Notes under the pieces: model-generated
The model's input: the letters and a program-made list of their open reading frames with translations, nothing else
Told to the model about the DNA's origin: nothing
Database searches by the model: none
NCBI GenBank assembly: GCA_025617745.1
Contig: CM046855.1
Location: 46,851,813-46,915,812, forward strand
Direction of reading: 5' to 3'
DNA from: Heliocidaris erythrogramma
Taxonomy: Eukaryota > Echinodermata > Echinoidea > Camarodonta > Echinometridae
DNA length: 64,000 bases
Shown: one piece after another, positions 30,482 to 43,445 of the stretch
Layout: every line of letters begins with the position of its first letter
How positions within the stretch are numbered: position 1 is the stretch's first letter
Position numbers and translations under genes: made by a program

Positions 30482-33119
30482 GGAGAAAAAATATATTCAT
30501 GTCACATTCATGCACATGAAATGAATATTTATGGAATGATGATAGAGAAATCTATAAAATAAAATCAAAACTATAATAATAATATTGATTTATAAGGGAT
30601 TTCTTGCCATCAAACCTGCTGCACAATTAGTGATTTTAATCAGTAGACGTCCTCTCACATTGTGCGACGGAGACAATAGTTCAAATATAATCAAAGGAAA
30701 CATTTTACAAAAGCAGGAAGAACGAAACGCGAGTAAAAGAGCAATTGATATCCGCCAGACCCGGAAGCCATAAAACAGGCAACTTTGGCTCCGCTCCAGT
30801 TTGGTGGTGCTTTTGAGATTCACCCCGTCTTCCATATTTCTGATGAAAACGATTTGTTCGATTTAGTTTGATCCATTTAATTATTTGTTTTATGTGGAAC
30901 AAGTGACCGACGTTTGTCCGTTTGACTTACGTGTTTGAAATACGTGTCTCAATCAATCGTAATGCTTATCTTTGGCTTACATGTTATAAACAAATACCTA
31001 AATATCCAGTTCTCGATTTAATTTTTTTTCCCTGCAAACGGTGTTCGTTTGTCTTTCATTACAACACTGTTGTAATTGCACTCCTCTCCCCTCAAAAAGT
31101 TACATGGTATACCCATGAACCTACCTCGGTAGCAAGTCTATGGTATACCTTTAATATGAAGTTCAACTTTTTGACCCACTTCCGTCCAACAGTCCATGGA
31201 GCTCCTCACCTCATTAGCAAATAACAATACTGGCAAGCAGTCTCAAATGTCATTGTCTTGGTCCAGCTTGCTTTGTGTAAAGGTTTATGGGCGAGGTCAA
31301 AGGTTATCATTGTCTAGATTGACCGTGACGACATACCCATGATTGTGGCGTAGCATGCATGGGTCCAGACACTGATCACGACCGGCATCAACGGGGGCCT
31401 ATACCGGGGGCACCGTTCCTACTCGATAGATAAAATGAAGATGATCAAGGTCATTAATTAGTAAGGGGGTAAAGGAGGGAGTCGTAACGTCTCCTCCTTA
31501 TCTTCCCTCTCCCTTTCCCCTTTCCTTTCCTTTTCTCTTTCTTTCTCTCTTTCTCTTCGTCGACTATTGAAGGGGGTCACGTACCCCTTGTGCCCCTTTA
31601 GCTATACGCCACTGGATAGCAATGTAAATATCTCAAACCAAAGCATCTTGCGACATTACCTTGTCTTTAGTATTCCATTGTTGATAAGATCTCTTCCCAC
31701 AAAATTTACGAACAATACAATTCATGAGACTATTAATATTGTGTTGCATCTTTATGTGTTGCTTTTTTAAATAACTTTATCCTGCCATAAAAATTAGAAA
31801 ACTTTTAAAAAGCGTTGCCCTACCTCCGTGGCGCGTCCACACGGACCAAAGCGGCGGATTTTCGCCTTGGGTCGTACTTGGCGGAGTGTGTGCGCCGCGG
31901 CGGTTCTCCCTCTGGCTTGCAAGGGGCGGCTCCAGGATTTTGTATAGAAAAAACGGGAGGGTCTGATTCCATTAAGTCTGGCAAGTAAAAACAATATGAT
32001 AAAAAATTCTGACATTTGGAAAACCCCACATGAATGTAAGTAAACTAATTAATAGTAAATAGTAAATGTGCCAATGAAGATATACTGTATATATGCCCTG
32101 TAAAAGGAAACTATTTTACAGGGGATAGTCAACATTATTTTCAGACTTTTCACCAATCGCAGGCCTTGGATATACTATTCGCATGTTATTATACCCAATG
32201 AAATGACTGGATGAAACAGCAAGAAAACGACAGCATTGTATTACCATAGACAAATTACAGTGATTTTACACAGACTATACATTGATCAAACTGAATTTAT
32301 TAGAAGAAAACAAAAAGTAACTTCAAAACGATAATTATGAGAAGAAATAAAAACTGGTCACGAAAACCCACTACCTCGGGCAGTTTGCCAAAAGATTATG
32401 AAGTCAACCGTATAATTTCAAAGAAATTCGGAAGTCATTATTGTATCTACTATACTTTCTCTCTCCTTCTCTCTCTTCGTTTTATTATTTCTTGGTTAGT
32501 GATATATATTGGCCTTGGCACTACTTCGCTGCTATGAAAATAACGGTAAATAAACAAAGTTTTAGGATTTTACTTCAGTTTTGACGTAACCAAGACACAG
32601 TTTCCGAAATATGGGATGTTTTTATTGGACCATTATACGGTCAATCACAAGTTCGAATCCGCCCAATTTACTACTTCCCATCGAAAATGAGTGATAGTTC
32701 GTTGTTAACATGGCTGCGAATCATAACATAAGAAATGAACCGTATATTCAGGCTATGAAACGATAATACACTTACAGCCTGGCTTATACAAGCAGAATAA
32801 CATTTCTTCCTCTTAATCATGATAAATTTACATGTGAATCTTGGGTACACACTGTTTTCCCTCAAAGATTTTTTCCCCAAATTTCATAAAAACGAACATC
32901 TTTCACATCTTGGTACGATGTTTTCCTCTTCTTATTTTTCGAGGGCAGCTCCACCTTCCAGAATTAAAGGGGTATTATGTATTACCCCTTCATACAAACA
33001 GCTAATTTGAAAATCAATGAATTTTGTGACGCAATTCAATAGTGGAGTCATCGGTTGAAATTCGAACAATAGAAAACATAGATGCGTTCGTGTGCGTGTG
33101 CGTGTGTGTTTTGTCTAGG
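30482..33119. other. 2.6 kb without a recognised gene
   Basis: AT-rich background with a GC-rich patch at 31820-31940 ending in GGGGCGGCTCCAGGATTTTG, a hAT-like end. GCTATACGCCACTGG at 31601-31615 is another. Short C/T-rich DNA lies at 31490-31560. The frames present have no recognisable motif. Confidence 0.45.
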
Positions 33120-34591
33120 GGTCACTTAAGAGATACTTAGTAAAATAAAAAGACTTTTGGGATGGTGGAAGCAAAGGGATTTGACCGTAATGGGGAAAAT
33201 TCATCTACTTAAAACGTTTGCTCTGTCAAAACTGAATTATGTTTCTTCAGCTTTAGTTGTTCCGAAATGGGTGGTAGCTGAAGTTAAGAAATTATGTTTT
33301 GAATTCATATGGAATGGGAAAGATCGTATAAAAAGAGCAATCTGCTACCAAGACTATGATGATGGAGGCTTAAGAATGATCGATTTTGAATTATTTGTGA
33401 AAACCCAAAGGCTTATGTGGTTAAAGAGACTTCTATATGGAGAAAGGAACATGGGATGGAAACTGTATTTTGACCATATCTTTAAGATATTAGGGGGAAG
33501 ATTTATTTCCCTGTGCAACTATGATGTGAAACTATTTACAATTAAAACACCAATATTTTATTTAGAAATGTTAAAAGCATGGCAAGATATGGAGAGCTGC
33601 AGGAATATTCAAGACGGGAAAAATAATCCAATAATATTTAATAACAAAAATTATCTTCGTAAAAGTAAAATGATTTTTCATGAAGAATTGTATAAGAAAG
33701 ATATCTATTTAGTTAATCACATTTTCGATAAGAATCAAATCAGACCACTGGCATACTTTCAGAATTTAGGTCTGTGTAGTGAAAATATAGCTAATATTTG
33801 GGAAATATGTAATATAATTTTAGAGAGCGGAAAATATGATGGGGGTCAGACAACTGCTACTCAGTAGATGTTCGAGACTACAACATTACCTTAAAGATAT
33901 TTGGAAATATGATCCTACTGAGAGATGTATCATCTAGAAAGGTGTACGATCATTTTATTACAGTTTTGCAACATTCATACACTTTACGAATTCGGGATGG
34001 TCAAAATAATTTTGAGTTTTCAAAAAAGGAAATAAAAGATATTTTTGTAAGACCCAGAATCCAGACCCAACACTTTTGTTAAAAGTTAAGGAATTTCAGT
34101 ACAAATCACTCCATGGAGCAATTTATACAAAAGAACATCTGTTAAGATTTGGCTTTGTTGAAAATGACCAGTGCTCTTTTTGTAAACAAATGAATGAGTC
34201 ATACTCACATTTATTTTGGGATTGTGTATATGTTAAGCCTTTGTGGCAGGGGGTGATAGAAAGATTAGGATTAGTAGAACTACAAAACGTACAGTGGGAA
34301 ACTATTCATGTTGGTATAATGGGAAATTCATTTAGGATTAAGTGCTGCGATACTCTAATTTTTATAATTAAGTATATCATATTTCGGTCACGTTCAGAGG
34401 GCGCAATTCCCCAACTAGATAACTTGTTTAAAATAATATTGGAATATAGGGATGAGGAAAAGGAGTTAGCTATAAAAAGGAACAAGTTAGGTAAACATCT
34501 ACAAAAATGGGAAAGCATTGAACTACATGTACAACCAGCGTTAAGTCATTTATCCTTTAATTCATCAAGACTGATGGCAGTCAGTGTGTAA
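33120..34591 (+). pseudogene. LINE ORF2 C-terminal fragment, multiply frameshifted
   Basis: The first frame (to 33867) starts KIKRLLGWWKQRDLTVMGKI then HLLKTFALSKLNYVSSALVV, typical of the region after the reverse transcriptase in L1/Tx1 elements. The frame shifts near 33850 (next piece DVSSRKVYDHFITVLQHSYT) and again near 34060. The last piece (34076-34591) has FQYKSLHGAIYTKEHLLRFG and the zinc knuckle CSFCKQMNESYSHLFWDC. Same family type as 13799-14888, but clearly different sequence. Confidence 0.8.
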
Positions 34592-34740
34592 GTGCGTGTA
34601 TGTATGCAGGTGTCTATAGTGTGTGTAGGTGTGTATGATGATGAGATGTGTGCGTGTGTGTGTGTGGGGGGGTTAGATATTTTAACGTCTGTTATATATG
34701 TGTCTTAATTTAATTTGTGAAAAATGAGCAAAGAAAACGG

Positions 34741-34812
34741 GATTCCAGCGGGACTTGAACCCGAGACCTCCGGATTGCTAGACCGGCGCTCTACCGACTG
34801 AGCTATGGAATA
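34741..34812 (-). tRNA. tRNA-like sequence, anticodon AGC (probable pseudogene or SINE head)
   Basis: A 72-nt cloverleaf can be drawn on the minus strand. The acceptor has 6 of 7 pairs, the D arm is GCTC/GAGC with TAGCTCAGTCGG (A box), and the anticodon stem has 4 of 5 pairs with loop CTAGCAA. The T arm contains GGGTTCAAGTCCC (B box) with 4 of 5 pairs. TTTT follows after CCG, as a pol III terminator would. Three stem mismatches, and no G3:U70 pair for an Ala-type anticodon, argue against a functional tRNA. It lies inside a LINE 3' region. Confidence 0.5.
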
Positions 34813-35689
34813 CCCCAGTACGTGTTCGTCCCAGAAACCCCATAGTTTTCAATGCTCGTGTGGTCAGAAGCTATAGAAACCAGACATAAACCCAAAGGAT
34901 CGTAATCAACTTGGGGATAAATGCGTGGGATCACGGTTAGGTGATGCAGCTAAAATTTATTAATTTAATTTTGTTTGTTCTTCAGTCAATGTATGAATTG
35001 TTCATGAATTAAGTTTACTGGAAAAGAATTGTATTTTGTTATCAGTTAAGTGGAAAAAGAATCGCATTTTGAAGAATAAGTTAAATTTTTGTGATGAGAT
35101 CAGAATAACAAATTATGGAAATATTCATGGGGTGGGGTATGCTTTGGGTTTTGGTTTATGTATGTACTTTTGTTGAGATTTCCTTGCTTGTTTATATTGA
35201 TTTATGTGTATTGATGTATTTTCAATGAAATCTCTAATAAAAACATTATGGAAAAAAAAATGACCCTGTGTCTGTAGCTACGCCACTCCATGGTTAGCCT
35301 TGCATGCCCACTGTCTAATGCCTCTGTTCCTTGTCTCGAGTTCTTGGTCATGTTAATTGATGAGGCCTTGGAAAGGTCTTACATCTCCGCTTCAGTGGCA
35401 AACTGATTCAATAGACTAAGCAGGGAGTTATCTCCTTGAAAAGATTTTCATAAGATATCACATGTTTTACCACGTGAATATCTTATCCTTATCCTTTTGG
35501 AAAAGTGCGTCGAAATCGTAATCATATTTCGTGCATATCATTCTTGTACAGTGTATGATCTATAGTAACCACTTTTAAAGAGCTCTTGAAGTGTTCAGTG
35601 ACTAGCTATTATTTTCCTTGATTTCCTACAATATTTTCACCTCTTTTAAAAATACATCGTTAGCACAAACATGGATAATGAATCAATAA

Positions 35690-35723
35690 CTTCCATAATG
35701 TGATATGCGCTATACAAAAACGG

Positions 35724-35765
<42 letters not shown>

Positions 35766-35842
35766 TTATTATTAGTATTATTAGTATTATTCTTATTATT
35801 ATTATTATTACTATTTTATTATTAGTATTATTAGTATTATTC

Positions 35843-35875
<33 letters not shown>
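35690..35875 (+). repeat. (ATT)n microsatellite with SINE-like GCGCTATA tail
   Basis: GATATGCGCTATACAAAAAC leads into about 145 bp of TTA/ATT repeat with internal larger-scale duplication (TTTTATTATTAGTATTATTA appears twice). The GCGCTATA-before-ATT arrangement resembles the tail at 3141-3235. Confidence 0.75.
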
Positions 35876-35877
<2 letters not shown>

Positions 35878-38346
35878 CCATTAAGAGACTCAATGGTGGG
35901 TATTTATCTAGAATTTAAACCCGACGCTTGATCTAAAGTCGATTTTAACAGTGTAGAAGTTTCCCCTTTGTTTAACATAACTTCAGTCCTTGCGTCTGGT
36001 TTGATTGAATTGAGTAAAATACGTTCCATAGGATTTTAAAAATAAGGTCGAAAATGAACAACAAACTGGCAAAAGTACATCAAGGAAGGGTTGTTCGACT
36101 GTACTTTGTTTCGTAAGCTGCACAAAAGATACAATGAACGAATTGAATAAAGCTGAGAGTAAACAAAATACCAAACAAACAAACAAAACAAAAATGAAGA
36201 AATGAAATCCGTGAGAACGGTGATTGGAGAAAAGTTTACACGGTCAGAAACCCAGCTTCCCGCCCGCGTTCGGGTGTCGTTTCCGCATGTGCCGTGCGTC
36301 CTTGACTAGTCTTTGAGGAACAGTGTCAATGTTGGTGCCCAGCTTTGGAAACGGAAACCCGTCAAAGAAGTTGACAATGGCAGGAAGGGGTTAGTTTATG
36401 TAATCCAGTCGTTTTTCATTATCTTTATCTATTTATTTGAGCATCTCAAGAAAGACCAGAAGTTTAAATTTCATGTTAAACTTTATAATTGAGGAATATC
36501 AAATTTAAAAAAAAGCAACGCTTATAGGAAATAAAATATCGACGATTAAGTTCGTCGGTTGTTAACTCTCTATAGAGTCCATGTTCCTATGTCAAATTGG
36601 TCAAATGAAACGTAATCCTAGGGCTACACTAGCCCAACCCTAACCTCAATCTTCAATTTTGAATAGGACTTAGGATCTATGGCAAGAGTCATATACTAAA
36701 TGGTTCATAAAACATCATGACTTGTTGACGTTGACTTGTTGATTTTTTTTGGATATGACCAAGGGGACATTCATTTCGTCCGAGATCATGGATCATCATA
36801 TGTTTTTATTGAGTCAACTTTTTTAAAGGACTATTATTCTTTTTTATGGCCCACATACTTGTGGAGCAAAGTATGAAACGCTTTGTAAAACGCTATACAA
36901 AGTGTCAAAGTTTATAAGTTTTATTGATTTCCGCAAACATGTATATCTTTTACAATTTTTTCAACAGTAGGCCTACACGTGAAAATTAAGAACAGAAACA
37001 TAACAAATAAATGAATTGAAACATAGATAATTATAACAGACAATGCATCGTTCAATGGACTAGCTTATGGTTTATACTGATAAAGCAATAATTGGTATAA
37101 TGTAGACATTGTAATTGTAAAGGAAACCATAAGTGGAGGAGTCTGTTAAGTTTTATCAATTACTAAGTAGATTACACTGGATAAGGAGATGAAGTTTGAA
37201 AAATATTGTCCGTAAGCAATTATCGCATTCATAATTATGGCTGATTTTATGATACTGATATGTGTTAGCGCTGGTTTGGTAGGTCTCTAATAAATTAAAC
37301 CAAACAGGCATAAAATTAGTGAGAGTCTGCTTGCTCAGACTGCTCCAAAAGGTGGCCTAAAGTACATATTTGGGGATTGGCGGGAATTGGTGTTGTGGAC
37401 TTTGTCTGCAGACGATCGAAGGCCAGACGAGGGGAAATGCGCGCCAACCAGAAAAACCTGAAAAAAATTACTTTCACTGAAACACCTGTATAACGTTGCT
37501 TTAAAAAAATATCAGAAATCGTTATTTACTACTAGTACAATTATCAATTGTACTAAAAAAAACTACAAATCCCTTTGTGAAAATGCTGTTGATTTCCCTT
37601 GACCTTCTCAAAATGGAGTCAAACTTTCATGAGTCGCTGGTGGTCTGCTTTGAATCGCTCGATTTGCAACCATGTAATAAATTTGAAATCGGCCTTTTCC
37701 GAAAGAGTTCATTTTAAGTAAATCATACACATATCATTTTTAACAGGTTTCTATAATAAAACACGTGGTATACTAAAACGGTCTTTATATCTGACCATTT
37801 TGGAATGCAATTTTTGTTAATACTAGGAATTAAAAAAAAAAACAACCAAAGGGAATGCGTAATAAATTCAGGGGTCAAAATCAAAAGACCCATGTTTACC
37901 AATAAATAAGTGTCATGAGGGGTTTGTTTTTCTCGGCTACGGCCAACAATACCGACAGCCCACGAGGCCGACATGTCGATCCTTCGGACAACATTTTTAA
38001 GGGTTCGCCAGACCCACATTGTCGTCTCGTGCATGGGCTGTCAGACTACTGGGATATCCCGGTTTATTTCGCCTGTCGAATCAGTAGACGCATTCCTTTT
38101 GAATTTTTATTGTTGTCAGAATGACAATATTTTAATTCTGAAAAGTTTTCAAAATTTGACAAATTTCCAAAACATGTTTAAATGCTGAATGTGGAAATTT
38201 TGTGAAAGGATGCCCACAATAGTTTTTTTTTTAAATGTCGTCCAACATTAATTTGAATGATTGGGGTAATGACAGATTGTGTCCAAAGATAAAAACAAAC
38301 CACAAACTATTGTGAAGCGTTGTAGGATATATGGCAACGGATTCAG
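35876..38346. other. 2.5 kb without a recognised gene
   Basis: Mostly AT-rich. A GC-richer patch at 37915-38060 contains short inverted matches (GACAGCCCACGAG near 37956 and CTCGTGCATGGGCTGTC near 38026), suggesting a decayed MITE. Frames across it have no known motif. Confidence 0.45.
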
Positions 38347-38619
38347 CAGGGGCAGATCCAGGATTTAGTATAAAAATAACATTTTTTCGCCAGACCTCCA
38401 AAATTGGCTCAGTGGGGGTGGGGGTTACGGGGGTCCAGTTTCCCTCCATAATTCTCTGACAAGCAATAACTAAAAATAAAGTTTTTTTTCATTCTAAAAA
38501 AAGGGGGGCACAATCAACAAAAGGGCGGATCCTTTATGGTCAAAATGCATACTTCTCTTCCTAAGGGGGGGGGGGGGACACGGGCCGGAAGTGCCCCCCC
38601 CCCCCCAGATCCGCCACTG
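38347..38619. mobile_element. hAT-superfamily MITE with 8-bp target-site duplication
   Basis: GGATTCAG flanks it exactly at 38339-38346 and 38620-38627. The ends are inverted, CAGGGGCAGATCCAGG on the left and CAGATCCGCCACTG on the right. An 8-bp duplication and CAG...CTG ends are diagnostic of hAT elements. The 273-bp body is rich in G and C homopolymers and encodes nothing. Confidence 0.85.
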
Positions 38620-40705
38620 GGATTCAGGACCCGCTGATCTGTGTTTGAATCCCTGTCAAGATACCATCACGGCTCCATATAGCCATGGGGCGACAACCCA
38701 TGTTCTGGGTTGGAATGGGGTGGAGGGGAGGGGAGGGGGGGGGGGGTGCAAAGCCACCGAAGATAATTTATCCATGGACCCTACCACAGAGTAAATTCAT
38801 GGTATATCACTGGATTGTAATCGAGTCCGACCATTGTGTGCACTGCCATCTATGTTCGACAGAAACGTCCCTATAATCATGCTAATTTTTGCATTATTTG
38901 TTTTTTAAGTGGGCAGTTTCAGAATGCCGTGTAGTGAAAATATGTCTTGCGTGTAAGGAATGTCGGGTGTTTTCTCTTTTTTTAACAGAAGCGATTGAGC
39001 AAGGAAAAGTTTATCTTTAGGTCAGCAACTGCAACGTTATAAATTGAATAAAAGAAGGAAGTTTTGGTGTCAAAATGAGGGAATTTCTGAAGAAATACCG
39101 CTTTTTCCCTGAGTTAAAGATCGTACGGACGATTTTGCAAATGAAACGCAAGTGAAAACTAATTAACACAATCAAGAGTCAGGGGCCGTGGTGTATTTTT
39201 GAAAGCTGGGGGAGGGCTGAACATGCGGGAAAATGTCTACTAAAATTGGGAGGTAGAGGTTGTCCCCCCCCCCCCCCGGTTCGGCGGCCCATTAGTGTGC
39301 CCTATACCAGTGTGCATGTTGTTGGTGAGCGTAAAAAGAGCAAGTTGGTATGTTGATCCATTTTCATGATGGAGAGCAAACAGATTAATCGTAAGCCTCC
39401 ACTTCATATCATAGGAAACACTATTAACTTTAATTTACTAAACTTTAACTTACTAACTTTAATTTTTTCCCGACTTGTTTAATTTGCAGATTATTGTGTG
39501 CTTCAACACTTGATTAAATTTTCATCTCTAAACTAACATTTGGTTTTTATCTAACCTCAAGTGATGACTCCTAATCTTCTCCATTTCCAAAATTTGCACT
39601 TGATTTCTTCAAAACTGTCACCTGCTCGGTGAAAACCTTTAATTGTATTAGGTGGAAACACCGCCAGTGTGCTTTTGTCAAAATTTCTCGTCCAGTGATA
39701 AGTGCTTGTCAAATCGGAAACAATCGAGATAAATTGTAAAATCAGCTGGTTCCCCCATTGTTTCAACATGATCAAATAACACACTACCATGGTATTAACG
39801 CCATTGCACTTGTTGCATGTAGGTCAGACTCAAACTGCAGTCTTCGGAACTATACGTATGTATGTAACATATATCACATTGGTTTAGGAAAACTGTACAG
39901 AGAAACTGCAGAGACATTATAAATCCTGAATTTATTCATGAAAATGATTTTTGGCAAAACCTCCTTTATAAAAATAATTTTCCTTCTTTTAGTTTACAGC
40001 AGAATTTATCAAATTATTTGGTAATTATAAACGTAATCACCAACAATCCATTTTAGATAGTGAGCTGAAATACAGTTTCTAGCAACGTTTTCATTATTGT
40101 TATTAAATATCTTAACAGAGATCTTTTGATTTGTAAACTTTATTAGGCCTACCTGAAGTTATCAAAATACAGAACATAATTATATGAAATGAGCGAATGA
40201 CTTAACTCTGCATAGACAGATGTACTTGGTTATTAGAGACCATGAAATAGCAGAAAATGGATAATGAAAATGGTTCCATGGAGCTACATGTAAATGCAAT
40301 TATAAGACCGTGTTTAATTTGACTAACAGATAGCGAGTTTATATTATTCTTTAAAGTTTAAAGAGGGAAATTGTCAAATAACTGCAACTGCAAATCTTGG
40401 CGGCTAGAAATTAATGTACAAACATTAATACCTATAGAAAACTACAAGTTATATTGGCAATTACATAATCTACTGTGAGCGTTAAATAGATTAATCTTTG
40501 GAAGTAGGACAGCATACTAGGTAATCTAATGCTTCATGGAATATGGCGCCCTTGTCTGACAAAATAATGAATAAACAAAAGAAACAAAATAAAAGAGTCT
40601 TTCGTCGGACAATGTACGCATATAACCTTTGATAATTTACATGGATATCATATAGGTTTTATGACACATTCTCTGACGACAATTGGTCAGCGGTCAATAT
40701 CATTC
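38620..40705. other. 2.1 kb without a recognised gene
   Basis: Contains G tracts (38736-38746) and a C tract (39265-39278) with GGGGGAGGGC-type flanks, probably further decayed MITEs. Otherwise it is AT-rich with nothing recognised. Confidence 0.4.
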
Positions 40706-41005
40706 CAGCGGCGTAGCCAGGATCTTTTTCAGTAGGGGGCACTGGGGGACCTACTTTCTGTAGGGGGGGGGGCACAGGAGACGGCTTTTTAGTCCTGTTT
40801 TGCTGCATGAGGTGGAGGGACGGGTATGGGTATTGTCGTCGTAGTTCGTGGGGGGATTTACATCTTTCTTTTGTCACTGGGGGCATAATGGGGCAGTAAA
40901 TGAAGCAGATCACTAAATTGCTGATGGGTCTGGATTTTTCATGGGGGCACCTGGGGTGCACAGAAAATTGGGCGGGGGGCACGTGCCCCCATGGCTACGC
41001 CGATG
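40706..41005. mobile_element. hAT-like MITE, 300 bp
   Basis: CAGCGGCGTAGCCA at the left and TGGCTACGCCGATG at the right are inverted ends of 14 bp with one mismatch. The body is G-rich. No 8-bp duplication is preserved (flanks TATCATTC and CCGAATGC). The minus-strand frame across it is not coding. Confidence 0.7.
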
Positions 41006-41700
41006 CCGAATGCTTAACTTAAACCCTGGACTAAACATTAACTACACCTAACCTTAATAACCCTAAACATAACATAAAACCCAATAGCAACCCTAACCCT
41101 ATCCTGGACGACATAAAGGCAAGATGGTTTGTCGCCGGAGCATATCACCTATCAACAGTCATCCCCTTCGCACTCAAAGCACATGTTTTGGACTGACATT
41201 ATAGAGAACAGCTGTTGGTGATTTATTTGCTTAATAATGTTCCAACTTCCAAAATATGTTAAGTAAATTTATTCAGAGCATTCTTTTGCTTTTACCATAT
41301 CTTTCCGAGGTGAACCTTTTACCACAGAACATGTAGGTCATTTTCTCCATCTGTATGACATGTCGACAAGATCGTGAATGTACTTTGAATTGTTTATAAC
41401 TTTGGCTGAGGATGTAGGTAATAAAAGATACTCCTAAAAGAAAACATGGATCATCCGGGTATGGGGTATGGGAGGCACGTGCTCCCCGGCAAATCATACA
41501 CATTAAATACAAAATGAAAACGTGCTCCTTTAATTGCGCCTTCGGCAAAAAATTTACTTAAAAAAGGGTACCTGAAGAGGCTTTCTTTTCCTTGTCACAT
41601 ATTTTGGGGGCTAGTGCCCCCTCCCCACCAGAGATGAGCCTCTGAGTTCATTTTCAATAAACAATAATAAGCATTAATTTAAAATCATAAATCATCACAG
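41006..41700. other. Non-coding stretch
   Basis: Includes several CCCTAA/CCTAAC-type triplets at 41047-41105, irregular and not a telomeric array. No exon was recognised. Confidence 0.4.
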
Positions 41701-42210
41701 CTAGATTTTAGATTTAGATTTTTAGATTTTAGATTTATTTTATTTCAATTATTTTCAGCAGTCAACATACAAATCAATAATAATGTAAATACAAATCAGT
41801 AATAATAAAAACACAAATCAGCAAGTAATAATCATAAACATAGTGTATGGGTAACATGAATACCGAAGAAACGCATGACAACAATATTACTCATTAGAAT
41901 CAATTTAGATAATAAAACGATTTAAATACATGTACATAGTTATTCAAGTGTGTGATTTAAAGTAAGAAAAGAAATGAAAAAAAAAAGAGACCAGCAAAAG
42001 AGGCAGAGCTTATACAAAACGCTGGCCCCGAGAGAGAAAATGAAAGAAACTTCACACAGTTTACACTAACAATGGAACTCTTGGGCAGATTTTGAAACAT
42101 GTATTTGCATTTCCGAAAGTCAAATACAAATGGTGCCGTTATCATTGCAAATTTTGCAAACAAGACACAATGATAATCAATATTGGGTAACCATTAGTGA
42201 TTGTTTGGTA
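41701..42210 (-). mobile_element. LINE 3' end (CR1/L2-type tail), minus orientation
   Basis: On the minus strand a segment ends in GAAATAAAATAAATCTAAAA and then repeats AATCTAAA-type units. Short variable tail repeats instead of poly(A) are typical of CR1/L2 elements. Upstream sequence such as TGCCTCTTTTGCTGG looks like 3' UTR. No protein motif survives. Confidence 0.4.
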
Positions 42211-42327
42211 AGTATGGGTAAATGGTGATTAATAATTCCTGGGTACTCTCAGTGAATCAGCATTTCGAGAAAAAATCTCAATCATTCTAAATTGTTGATC
42301 GTGTGAAGAAATCGTATCAAGGGGATA

Positions 42328-42358
42328 TTGAGTTAATAAACTAAACTAAACTAAACAC
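42328..42358 (+). repeat. CR1/L2-like tail repeat (AACTAA)n
   Basis: TTAATAAACTAAACTAAACT AAAC resembles the 3'-terminal repeat of CR1/L2-type LINEs. Similar tails occur at 52437-52451 and 57190-57210. Confidence 0.45.
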
Positions 42359-43023
42359 AAGGTGGAAGAAAAATAATGAAAGAGAGCTTAGCGATCGAGC
42401 GGACGGTGATTTGGGAGGGAGTGGCAAGATATTCTACTCCTCTTCGTTTCTCTCTCCTCTCCCTCCCTTTCTTATTCTCTATCCCTGCCCCCTCCCCAAT
42501 AGAAGGAGGAGGGCAAGTGATCCCCTGTTATGACACCTGTGACTTTTGTGACCCGATGGATATATACCCCACTAGTTGTTTGGTCATATACAGACACTGA
42601 ACATTTTCTTTCTCTACCCCATCAACGAGAACACATTCGTTCGAAGGCAGATAAGATTATTAATGTATATACATACAAATTGGACAATTTTGTTTAATTC
42701 TCTTGGAGTGATTTTCCATCATTGCCGGAACTCATGATTACCTACAAATCTCTTGCAAAAACACAATTCTGGCTGCGTTTCTCTGCTCTTTAAATGAACC
42801 GTGAAATAGCATTTTATCTGCATGTTATGGCAAAATGGCAAGTCTAAGGTATTTGGCCATTACATTACCAAGTATTATGGAGTTATGAACGTTATATTAA
42901 CATCAAGTGTTTCATTTTACTTCATATTTCATAGAGATCTCAGCTCTAATAGGAATATTCTCTTTATACAATCGTCAGAAATACAAATTATCTTAGATGT
43001 GATCCTAACAAGATAGTGTCAAA
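42359..43023. other. Non-coding stretch
   Basis: A C/T-rich patch at 42435-42500. No exon or element was recognised. Confidence 0.4.
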
Positions 43024-43027
43024 TTAA

Positions 43028-43445
43028 AGCCCGGCGCACACTGCACGATCTGACTACGATGCGATTTTGGGAAAAGTTGTTATAACATTTGATATGAACC
43101 TTGAAACATGTAAAATCTTCGTGATCAAAGTTCCGAATAGTAGTATGAATACTAATATCGAAATTCCGGGCTACTGCGAGCCCCCGTGTATATAGGAATA
43201 AAAGCGAAATCAATTCCAAATCGTAGTGACGTCATACCAATCTTGCGATCGACTAAGATTCGAAGCCGATTTGGCCTTTACTCTAACCAGCAGAATTGCA
43301 GTTAACCAAAATTTCGATATTAGTATTCGTATCATTATTCCGAACTTCAAATGAGATAATTTCATTTTTAAACTTTCACATTTAATGCAAACTGCAATTT
43401 GTTCGAAAATCGGGTCGCAGTCGGGTCGTATAGTGTGCGCCGGGC
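43028..43445. mobile_element. piggyBac-like MITE flanked by TTAA
   Basis: TTAA lies at 43024-43027 and 43446-43449. The ends are inverted over about 40 bp: AGCCCGGCGCACACTGCACG on the left and, read on the other strand, GCCCGGCGCACACTATACGA on the right. Further inside, ACTAATATCGAAATT (43151-43165) matches the complement of 43306-43320. So most of the element can fold back on itself. TTAA duplication is diagnostic of piggyBac-type insertion. It encodes nothing. Confidence 0.75.

Larger units (their letters stand above)
33120..35260 (+). mobile_element. Second 5'-truncated LINE (L1/Tx1-type), with tRNA-like insertion
   Basis: The coding part begins near 33120 in mid-ORF2, and the 3' end is CTCTAATAAAAACATTATGG followed by A9 at 35252-35260. 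The 3' part is interrupted by a segment of about 250 bp (about 34716-34965) bearing a tRNA-like sequence. It is flanked by similar TTAATTTAATTT sequences (34704-34715 and 34961-34972) that may be a target-site duplication. Right after the A tail comes GTAGCTACGCCACTCC, a hAT-like end. No duplication for the LINE itself was recognised. Confidence 0.75.

Noticed and set aside
37723-38034. 103-residue minus-strand frame in a GC-richer patch
   Set aside because: No recognisable domain and no clear splice sites; nearby inverted segments suggest a decayed MITE.
41041-41110. Telomere-like CCCTAA words
   Set aside because: They are irregular and interspersed with other sequence, so not a telomeric array.
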